This document shows positions 25,101 to 31,844 of a stretch of 38,679 bases of DNA, in pieces. The translations under genes were made by a program, and so were the position numbers. Source of the DNA: Ktedonobacteria bacterium. Lineage in GTDB: Bacteria; Chloroflexota; Ktedonobacteria; Ktedonobacterales; JACDGC01. The notes under the pieces were generated by a model. It worked only from the letters and a program-made list of their open reading frames with translations, did no database searches and had not been told where the DNA came from. Every line of letters starts with the position of its first letter. Within the stretch, counting starts at the first letter, position 1. The stretch covers positions 1 to 38,679 of the forward strand of contig DAIDGU010000049.1 of NCBI GenBank assembly GCA_027459785.1. The letters are read 5' to 3'.

Positions 25101-25646
25101 CGGCGCGTTATGCAGCAGCACGCGGCGCAGGAATTCGCCGAACTGCGCGCCGTGGGCCTGTGTCAGCGCGTCCAGCGGCGTGTGCCAGAAGGCCGCCTCG
25201 TCGGGAGCCAGCGTATAACGTTCGCGTGCCACCGGCGCATCCTTAGCCGCGCCCGTCCCGCCCTTGCGCCCAAAAAGCGTGAAATCACGATAGTTCGTCA
25301 CCAACAACAGCCCATAGCGCGCCAGATATTTCTGGCCCTGGTCGCTGGCGATGATGTCGCCGACCTGCTCCCCCGCGCTCTTGACCTCCAGCACGCCGCG
25401 CGCCGGAGCCAGCTTTTGCAGATCGCCCGTCGCGTCTTCCTGCAATTGTTCCGCCGTGTAAAAGCCGCCATCGGGGATGCCCGCGCCCTGGCTCTGAGGA
25501 TGGATGACGCAGCGCACACGCGGCTTCAGGTCTTTGCCGGCGGCGTCGAAGAGGGCGGCCAGTGCGGGATAGGACGACGTTTCGCGGGTGCCGACGCGCC
25601 GATTCTCGCGCAGCGCGGCCAGATAAGCGTGGAGCGGGTGCGACAT
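22185..25646 (-). CDS. Single-chain restriction-modification enzyme (Type IIG / ISP-like)
   Basis: 1153 aa combining nuclease, N6-adenine methyltransferase and DNA-recognition parts. N-terminus: PD-(D/E)xK nuclease signature, IPDGGFY (about 58-64) and GVLEVKS (about 83-89). Middle: helical spacer, LGVWYTPPEIVDYMV, methyltransferase motif I DPCCGTGAYL (about 386) and motif IV VIGNPPYN (about 509-516). C-terminus: long target-recognition region with a Type ISP-like tail. There is no helicase motif, so it is not a full LlaGI-type ISP enzyme. The start at 25646 follows AAGGAGG at a rather long 12-base spacing. An extended -10 (TGGTATACT) lies upstream. It would methylate its own DNA and cut unmodified phage DNA. 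Base composition varies along the gene. Confidence 0.88.
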   Translation of the reverse strand: MSHPLHAYLAALRENRRVGTRETSSYPALAALFDAAGKDLKPRVRCVIHPQSQGAGIPDGGFYTAEQLQEDATGDLQKLAPARGVLEVKSAGEQVGDIIASDQGQKYLARYGLLLVTNYRDFTLFGRKGGTGAAKDAPVARERYTLAPDEAAFWHTPLDALTQAHGAQFGEFLRRVLLHNAPLSRPEDLAAFLASYARDALVRVERAADLPALDQLQAALEDALGIHFTDAKGRHFFHSTLVQTLFYGIFSAWVLWSKEHAPADTAVFDWRNAVWSLHVPLINTLFGQLALPEKLRPLGLVEVLDWAGAALNRVDRAQFFAAFETGHAVQYFYEPFLEAFDPQLRKDLGVWYTPPEIVDYMVARVDAVLRDELGLPAGLADERVVVLDPCCGTGAYLVATLRRIARTLTEDGLGAVVAQYVKEAATKRIFGFELLPAPFVVAHLQLGVLLQTLGEPLDAEHNERAGVFLTNALTGWEPREGVEQTKIDFPDLKEERDSATRIKREEKILVVIGNPPYNSFAGVSPKEEMGLVEPYKQGLISEWGIKKFNLDDLYVRFFRLAERRIAEMTGQGVVCFISNFSYLSDPSFVVMRQRFLKEFDALWFDRMNGDSRETGKVTPDGKPDPSVFSTSFNKEGIRVGTAIGLMVRRQQRAAKPTVRFRQFWGVTKRADLLASLDAPNLNAAYEPVEPTQVTRFNFQPIQVDAHYLQWPRLTDLCAIPPSNGLMEKRGGALIDIDRAALERRIRQYYDPSVSWDELSRLDTGLTLDAARFEARTARLKVLAAERFDETKIRPYAIRPFENRWCYYSGIRPLWNEPRPALWAQYWEGNAFLMSRPAGVAEPEGFPLSFTSALGDNDYLRGHAYYFPLQVKEVAPIPETKSEQQMTILDAEERSPKANLSEKAREYLRSLGIIDPDADRETAELIWMHALAIGYAPLYLSENADGVRQDWPRIPLPATGDLLRASAALGRRVAALLDVEQPVSDLAGEPFRSLGAIDRVGGEQLGAGELAVRAGWGHRGESGVTMPGKGRTVLRDRTPAEAAALEAGAAALGLTPEEARACLGAQTYDVFLNDTAFWRNVPERVWDYTLGGYQVIKKWLSYRESAVLGRALTLDEAARALPATVRRIAALLLLAPALDAHYHAVCAATIASAR

Positions 25647-25708
25647 GGAACGAATAACCCTCCTTGGGTGGCTGCCAGGAAACGAACGATGCGTGAGGTA
25701 ACGCCGCC

Positions 25709-25717
25709 AGTATACCA
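25709..25717 (-). promoter_or_regulatory. Extended -10 for the restriction-modification gene
   Basis: Minus strand reads TGGTATACT, about 60 bp upstream of the start codon. No clear -35 is seen, as is usual with an extended -10. Confidence 0.45.
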
Positions 25718-25735
25718 TATGGCAGCAATGTGATC

Positions 25736-25828
25736 GAAATTAACTTTCCCTCTATCGGTAAAGTTAAATCTGCTGAGGAAACGCGCGGCACAAGGGCGAA
25801 GACTGGCAACTCAGCCACCATGTCTGCT
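25736..25828 (+). pseudogene. Fragment of a dinD-like gene
   Basis: The plus strand encodes EINFPSIGKVKSAEETRG, aligning with ETNFTGTGKNKSAEEARG of the intact dinD at 25964-26875. The DNA alignment then continues through a one-base deletion to CAGCCACCATGTCTGCT (intact gene: TAGCCGCCATGCCTGCT). About 93 bp are recognisable; no start, no downstream part. It lies between the restriction enzyme and the intact dinD and explains part of the 25647-25963 gap. Confidence 0.75.
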
Positions 25829-25888
25829 CGGTGACACGAACGCTTTCCTTCATTCACCGCCAGATGCATGTACTCAGGGCAAGAGATC

Positions 25889-25897
25889 TGCTATACT
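25889..25897 (+). promoter_or_regulatory. Extended -10 for dinD copy 2
   Basis: TGCTATACT, about 65 bp upstream of the GTG start; the -35 region (TGTACT at 25869-25874) is weak. Confidence 0.45.
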
Positions 25898-25963
25898 GCG
25901 TAGGACGAAACGCTGTCACCCCGCCGGCTGAGAAAAGCAGCTTTTTTGTAAAGGAGCGGAACC

Positions 25964-26875
25964 GTGAGCCAAACACCTGCCAACATCCCATCCCCAGGAC
26001 CGGAGATCTCGCGTTTCGAGGCGATCAAACACCGCGACGAGCACGGCCACGAGTTTTGGTATGCCCGTGAGTTGATGACCCTTTTGGGCTACAAAAAGTG
26101 GCAACACTTCCAAAGCAGAGTGATTCAGGAAGCAATTGCCATTTGTGCTCAGGAAGGACCGGGCGCTGTTGAAACTAATTTTACCGGTACCGGTAAAAAT
26201 AAATCCGCAGAGGAAGCGCGAGGGCGCAAAGGCGATGACTATCAGCTTAGCCGCCATGCCTGCTATCTCATCGCCGAGAGCGCGGACGGGCGCAAGGATG
26301 AGGTGGCGTGGGCCAAGATCTACTTCGCTTTCACGACCGAGCGGTATGAACTGCTGGCGCAGAGCGAGGAAGATGCGCTGCGCATCGAGGCGCGGCAGAA
26401 ACTCGCGTTGCACAACTCTGAACTTGCCTTGCGCGCCAAGATGGCCGGGGCCACCAAACCGGCGCACTTCCAGGGCGTCTTCAATGCCGGCCTCACCGGG
26501 CTGTATGAAGGCGAGACCGCTGGGAAGATTCGCAAGCGCCGTGGCCTCAAGCCGACCGATGACATCTACAGCCATATGGGCAGCGTGGAGACGGTGGGCA
26601 ACGACATGAAATCTGTGCTGGCGGTGCATCATATCGACCAGCGCGGCATCACCGATCTGCCGGGCGTCGCGCGCACCCACCACGAAGCGGGCCAGGCGGT
26701 GCGGCGCTTCTTGCTGAGCGAGGGCATCAACATCAACGAGTTGCCCATGCCGACCAAAAGCTACGAGCAGTTGCTGCGCGAGGCCGCCGTGCGCGAGATG
26801 CTGGCCGAACAAGATCGCACGGGCCTGTGGGCGCAGTTGCCAGGCGAAGACGACGACGATGAGCAAGACGACTAG
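25964..26875 (+). CDS. dinD: DinD-family DNA-damage-inducible protein, copy 2
   Basis: 303 aa. It begins with GTG and has AAGGAG seven bases upstream. Same layout as copy 1: ISRFEAIKHRDEHGHEFWYA and RELMTLLGYKKWQHF (Bro-N-like), DDYQLSRHACYLIAESADGR, AWAKIYFAFTTERYEL, a central GLYEGET block and the C-terminal NELPMPTKSYEQLLRE, ending in an acidic EDDDDEQDD. DinD proteins are damage-induced and linked to RecA control; close relatives act as phage antirepressors. It is divergent from the restriction gene and has a damaged partial copy just upstream. I see no LexA-type operator. Copies 1 and 2 differ widely, so they are old paralogues or separate acquisitions. Confidence 0.9.
   Translation: MSQTPANIPSPGPEISRFEAIKHRDEHGHEFWYARELMTLLGYKKWQHFQSRVIQEAIAICAQEGPGAVETNFTGTGKNKSAEEARGRKGDDYQLSRHACYLIAESADGRKDEVAWAKIYFAFTTERYELLAQSEEDALRIEARQKLALHNSELALRAKMAGATKPAHFQGVFNAGLTGLYEGETAGKIRKRRGLKPTDDIYSHMGSVETVGNDMKSVLAVHHIDQRGITDLPGVARTHHEAGQAVRRFLLSEGININELPMPTKSYEQLLREAAVREMLAEQDRTGLWAQLPGEDDDDEQDD
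26179..26198. other. Perfect 20-bp palindrome inside dinD copy 2
   Basis: TTTTACCGGT is followed directly by its complement ACCGGTAAAA. It encodes the FTGTGK stretch. The homologous stretch of the remnant at about 25743-25760 has lost the symmetry, so it is not required for gene recognition. It could be a protein-binding site or simply chance within AT/CCGG-rich codons. Confidence 0.55.
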
Positions 26876-26880
26876 CGCAG

Positions 26881-27054
26881 GCGGGCGGTATGGATTGAAA
26901 CCATTTGCGCGCCGGTGGAGTCATGCGGCCACAAAACCCACCTGCGTGGGTTGGCATCCCAGTCCGCGACGGCAGGGCGACCACAAGGGTACGCCCCTAA
27001 AGCGGCGCCGCTAGGCATTTAGGCGCGGAAATAGTTTCAATCCATACCGCCCGC
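26881..27054. repeat. Multi-branched inverted-repeat element, copy 2
   Basis: 174 bp with perfect 21-bp arms (26881-26901 and 27034-27054; inner ends GGATTGAAAC and GTTTCAATCC), extended inward by TTTGCGCGCC/GGCGCGGAAA with one mismatch. Inside are AACCCAC/GTGGGTT (26935-26952, loop CTGC), a GGGCG..CGCCC pair and the palindrome AGCGGCGCCGCT (27001-27012). The segment from GCGGCCAC to AGTCCGCGACGGC matches the reverse complement of copy 1 closely. It occupies the dinD to methyltransferase gap. Confidence 0.85.
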
Positions 27055-27100
27055 ATCTTTCGCCCGCCATCTCCCGCCCGCGCATCCTCCGCCTGTCGTT

Positions 27101-28156
27101 TCACCTGCCCGCGCCCCCCGCGACGAAGACCGTGGCGGGCTGGCCCAGGATAACGACGACGAGCTTTTTCGTGATGCGCCAGCCGTGTTCGCGCAGGGTC
27201 GCATCCCATAGGCGGTCGTCGCTGGTGAGCGCCACCAAGGTGCCGTCCGGCGCGACCACGCGGCGGAACTCGCGCGCCAGCGCGGTATATAGCTCGACGT
27301 TGGTGGTGAGGGTGCCGATCTGCTTGCCGAACGGGAGATTGGTCAGCAGGGTGGTGACGCTGGCATCATCCAGCGGCAGCGCGCGGGCGTCCCATTCGTG
27401 CCAGTCCGCGGTGATGCCCGCCGCGCGGGCATTGCGCTGCGCCAGCGCCACGGCCTCCGTGCGGATGTCGCCGCCGGTGGCACGCGCCAGCGGCCCCAGC
27501 AGCGCCCGCTCGATCACCAGCGTCCCCGCGCCGCACATGGGGTCCAGCACCACATCCGTCGCCTGGGGCTGGGCCAGCCAGGCCAGCGCCGCCGCCACCG
27601 TCGGGCGCAACGAAGCCGGCAGATGTTCGTGCTTATAGCGCCGGTGGCGCATCGTCGCGTCGCTCAGCCGCAGACCGATCAGTGCCTCGCCGCCGTGCAG
27701 CCATAGCCAGAACTCGACATCGGCATCATCCGGCACCAGATGCATGCCGCGTGGCAGGGCGCGGCGCAGCGCGTCCGTCACCGCTTGGCCAGCATCCATG
27801 CGCCGGAAGGTGTGTGTCCCCTCTTTCTGGCTCACCACCCGCCAGGTGCGCGGTGCAGCGCCGCCATGCGCGCGGCGAAAGGCCGCCAGCGCGCCGGCTA
27901 GGTCGCTGTGCGCCGTGGCGCTGTGCAAGACGCGCAGGGCATCCGGTCCGCGCCCCAGGTCGGTGATGTGCGCCAGTGCGACATAGACATCCTCCGTTGT
28001 GCGCAGTTGCAACAGGTCGCCAGGCGGGGCAGCCGTGCGAAACAGCACGATCCCCCGCGCGAACTTCACCAACTCGGCATCGCTGAAGCGCGCGCGAATC
28101 TCGCTGAAGGCGACCGTCTCGATCCCCGGTAGAGTCATCGCGTAGTAGTCATGCAT
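27101..28156 (-). CDS. THUMP-domain RNA methyltransferase (TrmN/Trm14-like)
   Basis: 351 aa. An N-terminal ferredoxin-like/THUMP region (about residues 1-150) for RNA binding is followed by a Rossmann methyltransferase: VVLDPMCGAGTLVIERALLG (SAM motif I, near residue 200) and TNLPFGKQIG (catalytic NLPFG motif, near residue 265). NLPFG with THUMP is typical of enzymes making N2-methylguanosine at tRNA position 6 (Thermus TrmN, archaeal Trm14); a 23S rRNA methyltransferase (RlmL-like) is the alternative. I chose the ATG at 28156 because the family N-terminus (MHDYYAMTLPGIETVA) starts there and a TATTAT lies six bases upstream, leaving no room for a ribosome site. Confidence 0.88.
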   Translation of the reverse strand: MHDYYAMTLPGIETVAFSEIRARFSDAELVKFARGIVLFRTAAPPGDLLQLRTTEDVYVALAHITDLGRGPDALRVLHSATAHSDLAGALAAFRRAHGGAAPRTWRVVSQKEGTHTFRRMDAGQAVTDALRRALPRGMHLVPDDADVEFWLWLHGGEALIGLRLSDATMRHRRYKHEHLPASLRPTVAAALAWLAQPQATDVVLDPMCGAGTLVIERALLGPLARATGGDIRTEAVALAQRNARAAGITADWHEWDARALPLDDASVTTLLTNLPFGKQIGTLTTNVELYTALAREFRRVVAPDGTLVALTSDDRLWDATLREHGWRITKKLVVVILGQPATVFVAGGAGR

Positions 28157-28162
28157 GCCGGT

Positions 28163-28168
28163 ATAATA
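28163..28168 (-). promoter_or_regulatory. -10 element for a probably leaderless methyltransferase transcript
   Basis: Minus strand TATTAT, six bases before the ATG at 28156, the same distance as at polB. Transcription would begin at the start codon. Confidence 0.45.
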
Positions 28169-28240
28169 GCACGCCGCGCCAGGGTGCGGCTGCAACCGGC
28201 CAATTTTAGAGTAACTTAATCATCTACTCGGTGCGCATGA

Positions 28241-28246
28241 TATAAT
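28241..28246 (+). promoter_or_regulatory. -10 element upstream of the small acidic gene and rarA
   Basis: Consensus TATAAT 24 bp before the start of the 66-aa gene, in an AT-rich stretch. A -35 is not clear (TTAATC at 19 bp). Confidence 0.45.
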
Positions 28247-28270
28247 GATCTAAAAAAGGGGAGGCGTTAA

Positions 28271-28471
28271 ATGGATCAAGAAATCTTGATGAGCCAAGAT
28301 GAAGAGGATGCAGCCAAGGCAGCAAAATTGGCTGAACATCGTCAGGTCATAGCTGAACTCCATGAGGTAATAGATAGCTGTATAGAGAAAATGGATCGAT
28401 GTCTTGAAAAAATCTGTCTTATTGGCAGGTATTTCGGTTTAGATATGTCACCATTCGATCAGGATAGTTAA
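28271..28471 (+). CDS. Small acidic coiled-coil protein, 66 aa
   Basis: Asp/Glu-rich N-terminus (MDQEILMSQDEEDAAKAAK) and then a regular heptad-like helix (VIAELHEVIDSCIEKMDRCL) ending in an Ile/Phe/Tyr patch. No signal peptide. GGGGAGG lies seven bases before the ATG and a TATAAT further upstream. Its stop is 4 bp before rarA, so the two are probably co-transcribed. The gene is AT-richer than rarA. I do not recognise a family; it could be a dimeric adaptor, but this is a guess. Confidence 0.7.
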   Translation: MDQEILMSQDEEDAAKAAKLAEHRQVIAELHEVIDSCIEKMDRCLEKICLIGRYFGLDMSPFDQDS

Positions 28472-28475
28472 ATTC

Positions 28476-29915
28476 ATGCCACACCAGACGAGCCTCTTCG
28501 GGATGGAACCCGCACCGGAGAGCGCCAACCCAGCGCAGGATGCGCCGACCGACGCCGCGCTGCCCCTGGCCGCGCGCATGCGCCCGCGCCGGCTGGATGA
28601 GGTCATCGGCCAGGATCACCTGATCGCGCCCGGTCACGCCCTCCGCCGGGCTATTGAGGCGGATCGCATCCCCTCTATGATCTTTTGGGGACCGCCCGGC
28701 AGCGGCAAAACGACGCTGGCCGAGGTCATCGCCCACACCACCCACGCGCGCTTCGTGCGCCTGAGCGCCGTTTCCGCCGGCGTGGCCGAGGTGCGCCGCG
28801 TGGTCGATGATGCCGCCAAGCTCCTGCGCGCCACCAAACAGCGCACCATCCTCTTCCTGGACGAGATCCATCGTTTCAACAAAGCGCAGCAAGACAGCGT
28901 CCTGCCCCATGTCGAGCGCGGGACGATCATCCTCATCGGCGCGACGACGGAAAATCCGAGCTTCGAGGTCAACGCCGCGCTGCTCTCGCGCTGTCGCGTC
29001 TTCACGTTGCATGCGCTGAGCGACGACGACATCCGCTTGATCATCGAACGCGCGCTGACGGACGCTGAGCGTGGCCTGGGCGAACGCGGCCTGGCGTTGG
29101 CCGGCGACGCACTGGATTTCATCGCTACCTTCGCCAATGGCGATGCCCGCGCCGCCCTCACGGCGCTGGAAGCGGCGGCCACGGCGCTGCCGCCGGACAC
29201 GACGACGATCACACTGCCACTCGTCGAAGATGCGCTGCAACACCGCGCGCTGCTCTATGATAAAGCCGGCGAGGAGCATTACAACTTGATCTCCGCGCTG
29301 CACAAGTCCGTGCGCGGCTCCGACCCTGATGGCGCGCTCTATTGGCTGGGGCGCATGCTGGAAGCGGGGGAAGATCCGCTGTATATCGTGCGGCGCGTGA
29401 TCCGCATGGCGAGCGAAGACATTGGCCTGGCCGATCCGCAGGCGCTGGTGATCGCCGTCGCCGCGCAGCAGGCGGTCCATTTCGTCGGCATGCCGGAAGG
29501 CGCACTGGCCCTCGCCCAGGCGGTGGTGCATCTGGCGTGCGCGCCCAAGTCGAACGCGCTGGAGCGCGCGTACCAGGCGGTGCAGGCCGATGTGCGCGCC
29601 ACCCGCAACGACGGCGTTCCCCTGCATCTGCGCAACGCGCCGACGAAACTGATGCGCGACGCGAAGTATGGGGGCGGCTACGTTTATGCCCATGATGTCT
29701 ATCAGGGCATCGATCCCGACGATCCGGCCCGCCCGCCGGCTGCCTCGGTGCAGCCGGAAGGCTATCTGCCGGAGGCACTGCGCGACCGGCACTACTACGA
29801 CCCCGGCGACCACGCCGAGGGCGCGGAACAGAGCATCGCCGCATGGCTGGCCCGTCGTCGTGCGGAGCCGCCTGCCAACGAGTATACTGAACATGCAGAC
29901 GATAGACAAACATAG
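28476..29915 (+). CDS. rarA: Replication-associated recombination protein RarA (MgsA)
   Basis: AAA+ ATPase that acts at stalled replication forks and DNA ends, related to clamp-loader subunits. 479 aa. N-terminal PLAARMRPRRLDEVIGQDHL, Walker A FWGPPGSGKTT (about residue 70), Walker B LFLDEIHRFNKAQQD (about 127), sensor 1 LIGATTENPSFEVN and arginine-finger ALLSRCRVF are all typical. The C-terminal tetramerisation part includes DPDGALYWLGRMLEAGEDP and YPHD-like GGYVYAHDVYQGIDP. A short N-terminal tail (QTSLFGMEP) resembles a clamp-binding peptide. It lies 4 bp after a small acidic gene; the next gene follows in 11 bp. Confidence 0.96.
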   Translation: MPHQTSLFGMEPAPESANPAQDAPTDAALPLAARMRPRRLDEVIGQDHLIAPGHALRRAIEADRIPSMIFWGPPGSGKTTLAEVIAHTTHARFVRLSAVSAGVAEVRRVVDDAAKLLRATKQRTILFLDEIHRFNKAQQDSVLPHVERGTIILIGATTENPSFEVNAALLSRCRVFTLHALSDDDIRLIIERALTDAERGLGERGLALAGDALDFIATFANGDARAALTALEAAATALPPDTTTITLPLVEDALQHRALLYDKAGEEHYNLISALHKSVRGSDPDGALYWLGRMLEAGEDPLYIVRRVIRMASEDIGLADPQALVIAVAAQQAVHFVGMPEGALALAQAVVHLACAPKSNALERAYQAVQADVRATRNDGVPLHLRNAPTKLMRDAKYGGGYVYAHDVYQGIDPDDPARPPAASVQPEGYLPEALRDRHYYDPGDHAEGAEQSIAAWLARRRAEPPANEYTEHADDRQT

Positions 29916-29926
29916 GGGATGAGCAG

Positions 29927-31042
29927 ATGCATGGATGCATAAAGGTGTGTCTGGCGGCGTTGGTGGGGCTGGTGCTGCTGGCAGGGTGCGGCGGCACCGC
30001 GCCGCAGGGAGTGTCCCTCCCCGCGCCCAGCGCGTGCCTGCATGGCGGCGAGCCGTTTGTGCGCGCCCAGGGACCACACCTGATGGTCGGTGACGCGCCC
30101 TTAGCCTTGGCGGCGGCGACGATCTATCCTGATGTCATCGCCGGCGGCAAAGCCTATCGCGGCAGCGCCTGGCTGCGCGCCGACTTCCCGGCATACATCG
30201 GCCACATGCTCGATCTCGCGCAACAAGCCCACCTGAACACGATCCGCGCGACAGACTTCCTCGCCGCCGCGCCCGACTGGCGCACGCCCCAGGTGTGGCT
30301 GAATCTTGACAGTCTGCTCTGCCAGGCGCAGGCACGCGGCATGCATGTCATCATCAGCCTGACGACTTTCGGCAATCGGCTATATAAGCAGGGCAAGTTT
30401 CCCTATAATCCCGCCGACTGGCACGCCTACCTGACGTTTGTGGGCCAGCGGTATCGTGCCGATCCGGCTATCGCCTATTATGCCATCGCTGGCGAAGCCC
30501 TGCCACCCAACGGCCATGATCCTTTGCGCCCGACCGCTGACCAACTGGTGGCGTTCTATCGCGCGACTGCCGCCACGCTGGCCGCGGCTGACGGAGGGCA
30601 GCACATCATCAGTACCGGCGGCCTGTCGTTTTTGAATGGCCCATACGGCATCCCGTGGCAGACGATCTTCGCGCTCCCGCATATCGATCTCGCCGCCATC
30701 CACGTCTATTCCACCGGCGACCGCGCTATCTCCCTGCCGCTGGTCGCGGCGTGGGCCACCCAAAATGGTAAACCGTTTATTCTGGAAGAGTTTGGCTTTC
30801 GTCAAAGTCTGGGCGACGCCGCCCGCGCTGCCGCTTACGCTGATATCTTGCAGCGCGCCCATGCTGCGCACGCTGCGGGCATCGGCTTCTGGAATCTTGG
30901 CCCGGAGATCGCCCCCCAGAGCTACGATGTCAGTCCGGCGACGCCGCTGACCTGGCAGGTGGTGCAAGCAAATATGGAGCTTGCCATTCAGGCAGGGCAT
31001 GCTATAAGCGATATCACCTTGGTAGGCTCACATCAGCATTGA
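29927..31042 (+). CDS. Lipoprotein resembling glycoside hydrolases (TIM-barrel, GH5-like)
   Basis: 371 aa. Signal peptide with lipobox: MHGCIKVCLAALVGLVLLAG followed by Cys, so export and lipid anchoring are expected. The body looks like a (beta/alpha)8 cellulase-type fold: LNTIRATDFLAAAP, MHVIISLTTFGNR, YYAIAGEALPP at strand 4 (E at about 190 could be the acid/base; the usual Asn before it is Gly), IDLAAIHVYS, and ILEEFGFRQS (E288, likely nucleophile). The missing Asn makes activity uncertain. The start follows an AGGGG that overlaps the rarA stop. Substrate is unknown. I suggest a cell-surface mannanase/cellulase-like protein with moderate confidence. Confidence 0.75.
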   Translation: MHGCIKVCLAALVGLVLLAGCGGTAPQGVSLPAPSACLHGGEPFVRAQGPHLMVGDAPLALAAATIYPDVIAGGKAYRGSAWLRADFPAYIGHMLDLAQQAHLNTIRATDFLAAAPDWRTPQVWLNLDSLLCQAQARGMHVIISLTTFGNRLYKQGKFPYNPADWHAYLTFVGQRYRADPAIAYYAIAGEALPPNGHDPLRPTADQLVAFYRATAATLAAADGGQHIISTGGLSFLNGPYGIPWQTIFALPHIDLAAIHVYSTGDRAISLPLVAAWATQNGKPFILEEFGFRQSLGDAARAAAYADILQRAHAAHAAGIGFWNLGPEIAPQSYDVSPATPLTWQVVQANMELAIQAGHAISDITLVGSHQH

Positions 31043-31385
31043 ACCATTGCTGGAAAATGGCACTGGCATCCGGTGAGCTATCCCACAAGGACGGCGCGAA
31101 TTCGATGCAGCGGTAGCCAGCGGCGAAAGTGGTACCCAGCCCCAGCGCGCCCCATACCGCACCGCTGGGCCGGTGCAGACGCTGCCAGATCTGCGGTATG
31201 CTGAGGTCAGTGGGGCGGGTGACATACCGCTGGCGATGCTGGATTGCCCTGCCGACTGTTTGCGAACACAATGCTGGTAGAGCCTGCGATAGTTCATCGT
31301 GCTGACGACGCCCGCTCTGGGTGAGATCCTCAGCAGCTACACGCGCAGTTTCCGCGCCGCCCGGCGCGGAGAAGAAGGACAACCA
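31043..31385. other. Gap with no clear gene; possible minus-strand remnant
   Basis: About 340 bp. On the minus strand a frame stays open through LSIPQIWQRLHRPSGAVWG and FAPSLWDSSPDASAIFQQWF, which has a natural amino-acid mix, but there is no credible start or ribosome site and I know no family. It could be the tail of a degraded gene. Nothing else is seen. Confidence 0.3.
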
Positions 31386-31622
31386 ATGGAAAGCTGGGAA
31401 CACCTGGCACTGACGCTGGAACGCCGCTATTATGGCACGATGGACGATCCTTATAGCGACTGGGGGACGCACCTGCCCAACGGCCAGGAGGTCGAGGGCT
31501 TGCAGGCGATTTTGAATGGGTTGAGCGTGCAGGGCTGGGAACTGGTGAGCCTTATCCCCACCACCTGGGGTAAAAACGAGGCGAAGGCGCTGACCGCCAT
31601 CCTCAAACGGCGCACGCGCTGA
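31386..31622 (+). CDS. DUF4177-like small protein, 78 aa
   Basis: The core LQAILNGLSVQGWELVSLIP, ending in a basic ILKRRTR, matches the pattern of DUF4177 proteins (LNELGAEGWELVSV..FKR), which are small cytosolic proteins of unknown function. AAGGA lies seven bases before the chosen ATG; a longer frame to 31299 has no ribosome site. It stands alone after a gap. Family assignment rests on the GWELVS motif only. Confidence 0.7.
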   Translation: MESWEHLALTLERRYYGTMDDPYSDWGTHLPNGQEVEGLQAILNGLSVQGWELVSLIPTTWGKNEAKALTAILKRRTR

Positions 31623-31680
31623 ATACGCTGTGATTTTCCTCGCGCTGCAATCACATCATCCTATGCGCTGTGCATCCCAA

Positions 31681-31709
31681 TTGACACCCGCCGCTGCTGA
31701 TGTTAGACT
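31681..31709 (+). promoter_or_regulatory. Promoter for the zinc-ribbon membrane protein gene
   Basis: Perfect TTGACA (31681-31686), 17-bp spacer, TAGACT (31704-31709) preceded by TG at the extended -10 position. Predicted start near 31716 gives a ~130-base leader that contains a poly-T tract. Confidence 0.65.
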
Positions 31710-31844
31710 AACCATACAAGACGGCGGGTTAGCGAACGGTTGTTGTTGCGATCTGGTTTTAGTCTCCTTTTTTTCGTAACCCTATCACATGCTGTGGGTC
31801 GCCCCCGCCGACCACCTTGGCTTTGAAAGGGAGGCGCATCCTAT

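Noticed and set aside
24195..25733. Long plus-strand open frame (512 codons) opposite the restriction-modification gene
   Set aside because: It mirrors the high-GC coding sequence of the real minus-strand gene; its translation is Arg/His/Gln-rich with no motif and no ribosome site.
26881..27054. CRISPR array
   Set aside because: Only one inverted pair of the GTTTCAATCC word; no direct repeats with regular spacers.
28419..30077. Minus-strand open frame opposite rarA
   Set aside because: Shadow of rarA and the lipoprotein gene; the plus-strand proteins carry clear motifs.
31014..31472. Minus-strand gene of 152 codons
   Set aside because: No ribosome site and no family; the 5' half overlaps the DUF4177-like gene. 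Kept only as a possible remnant in the gap entry.
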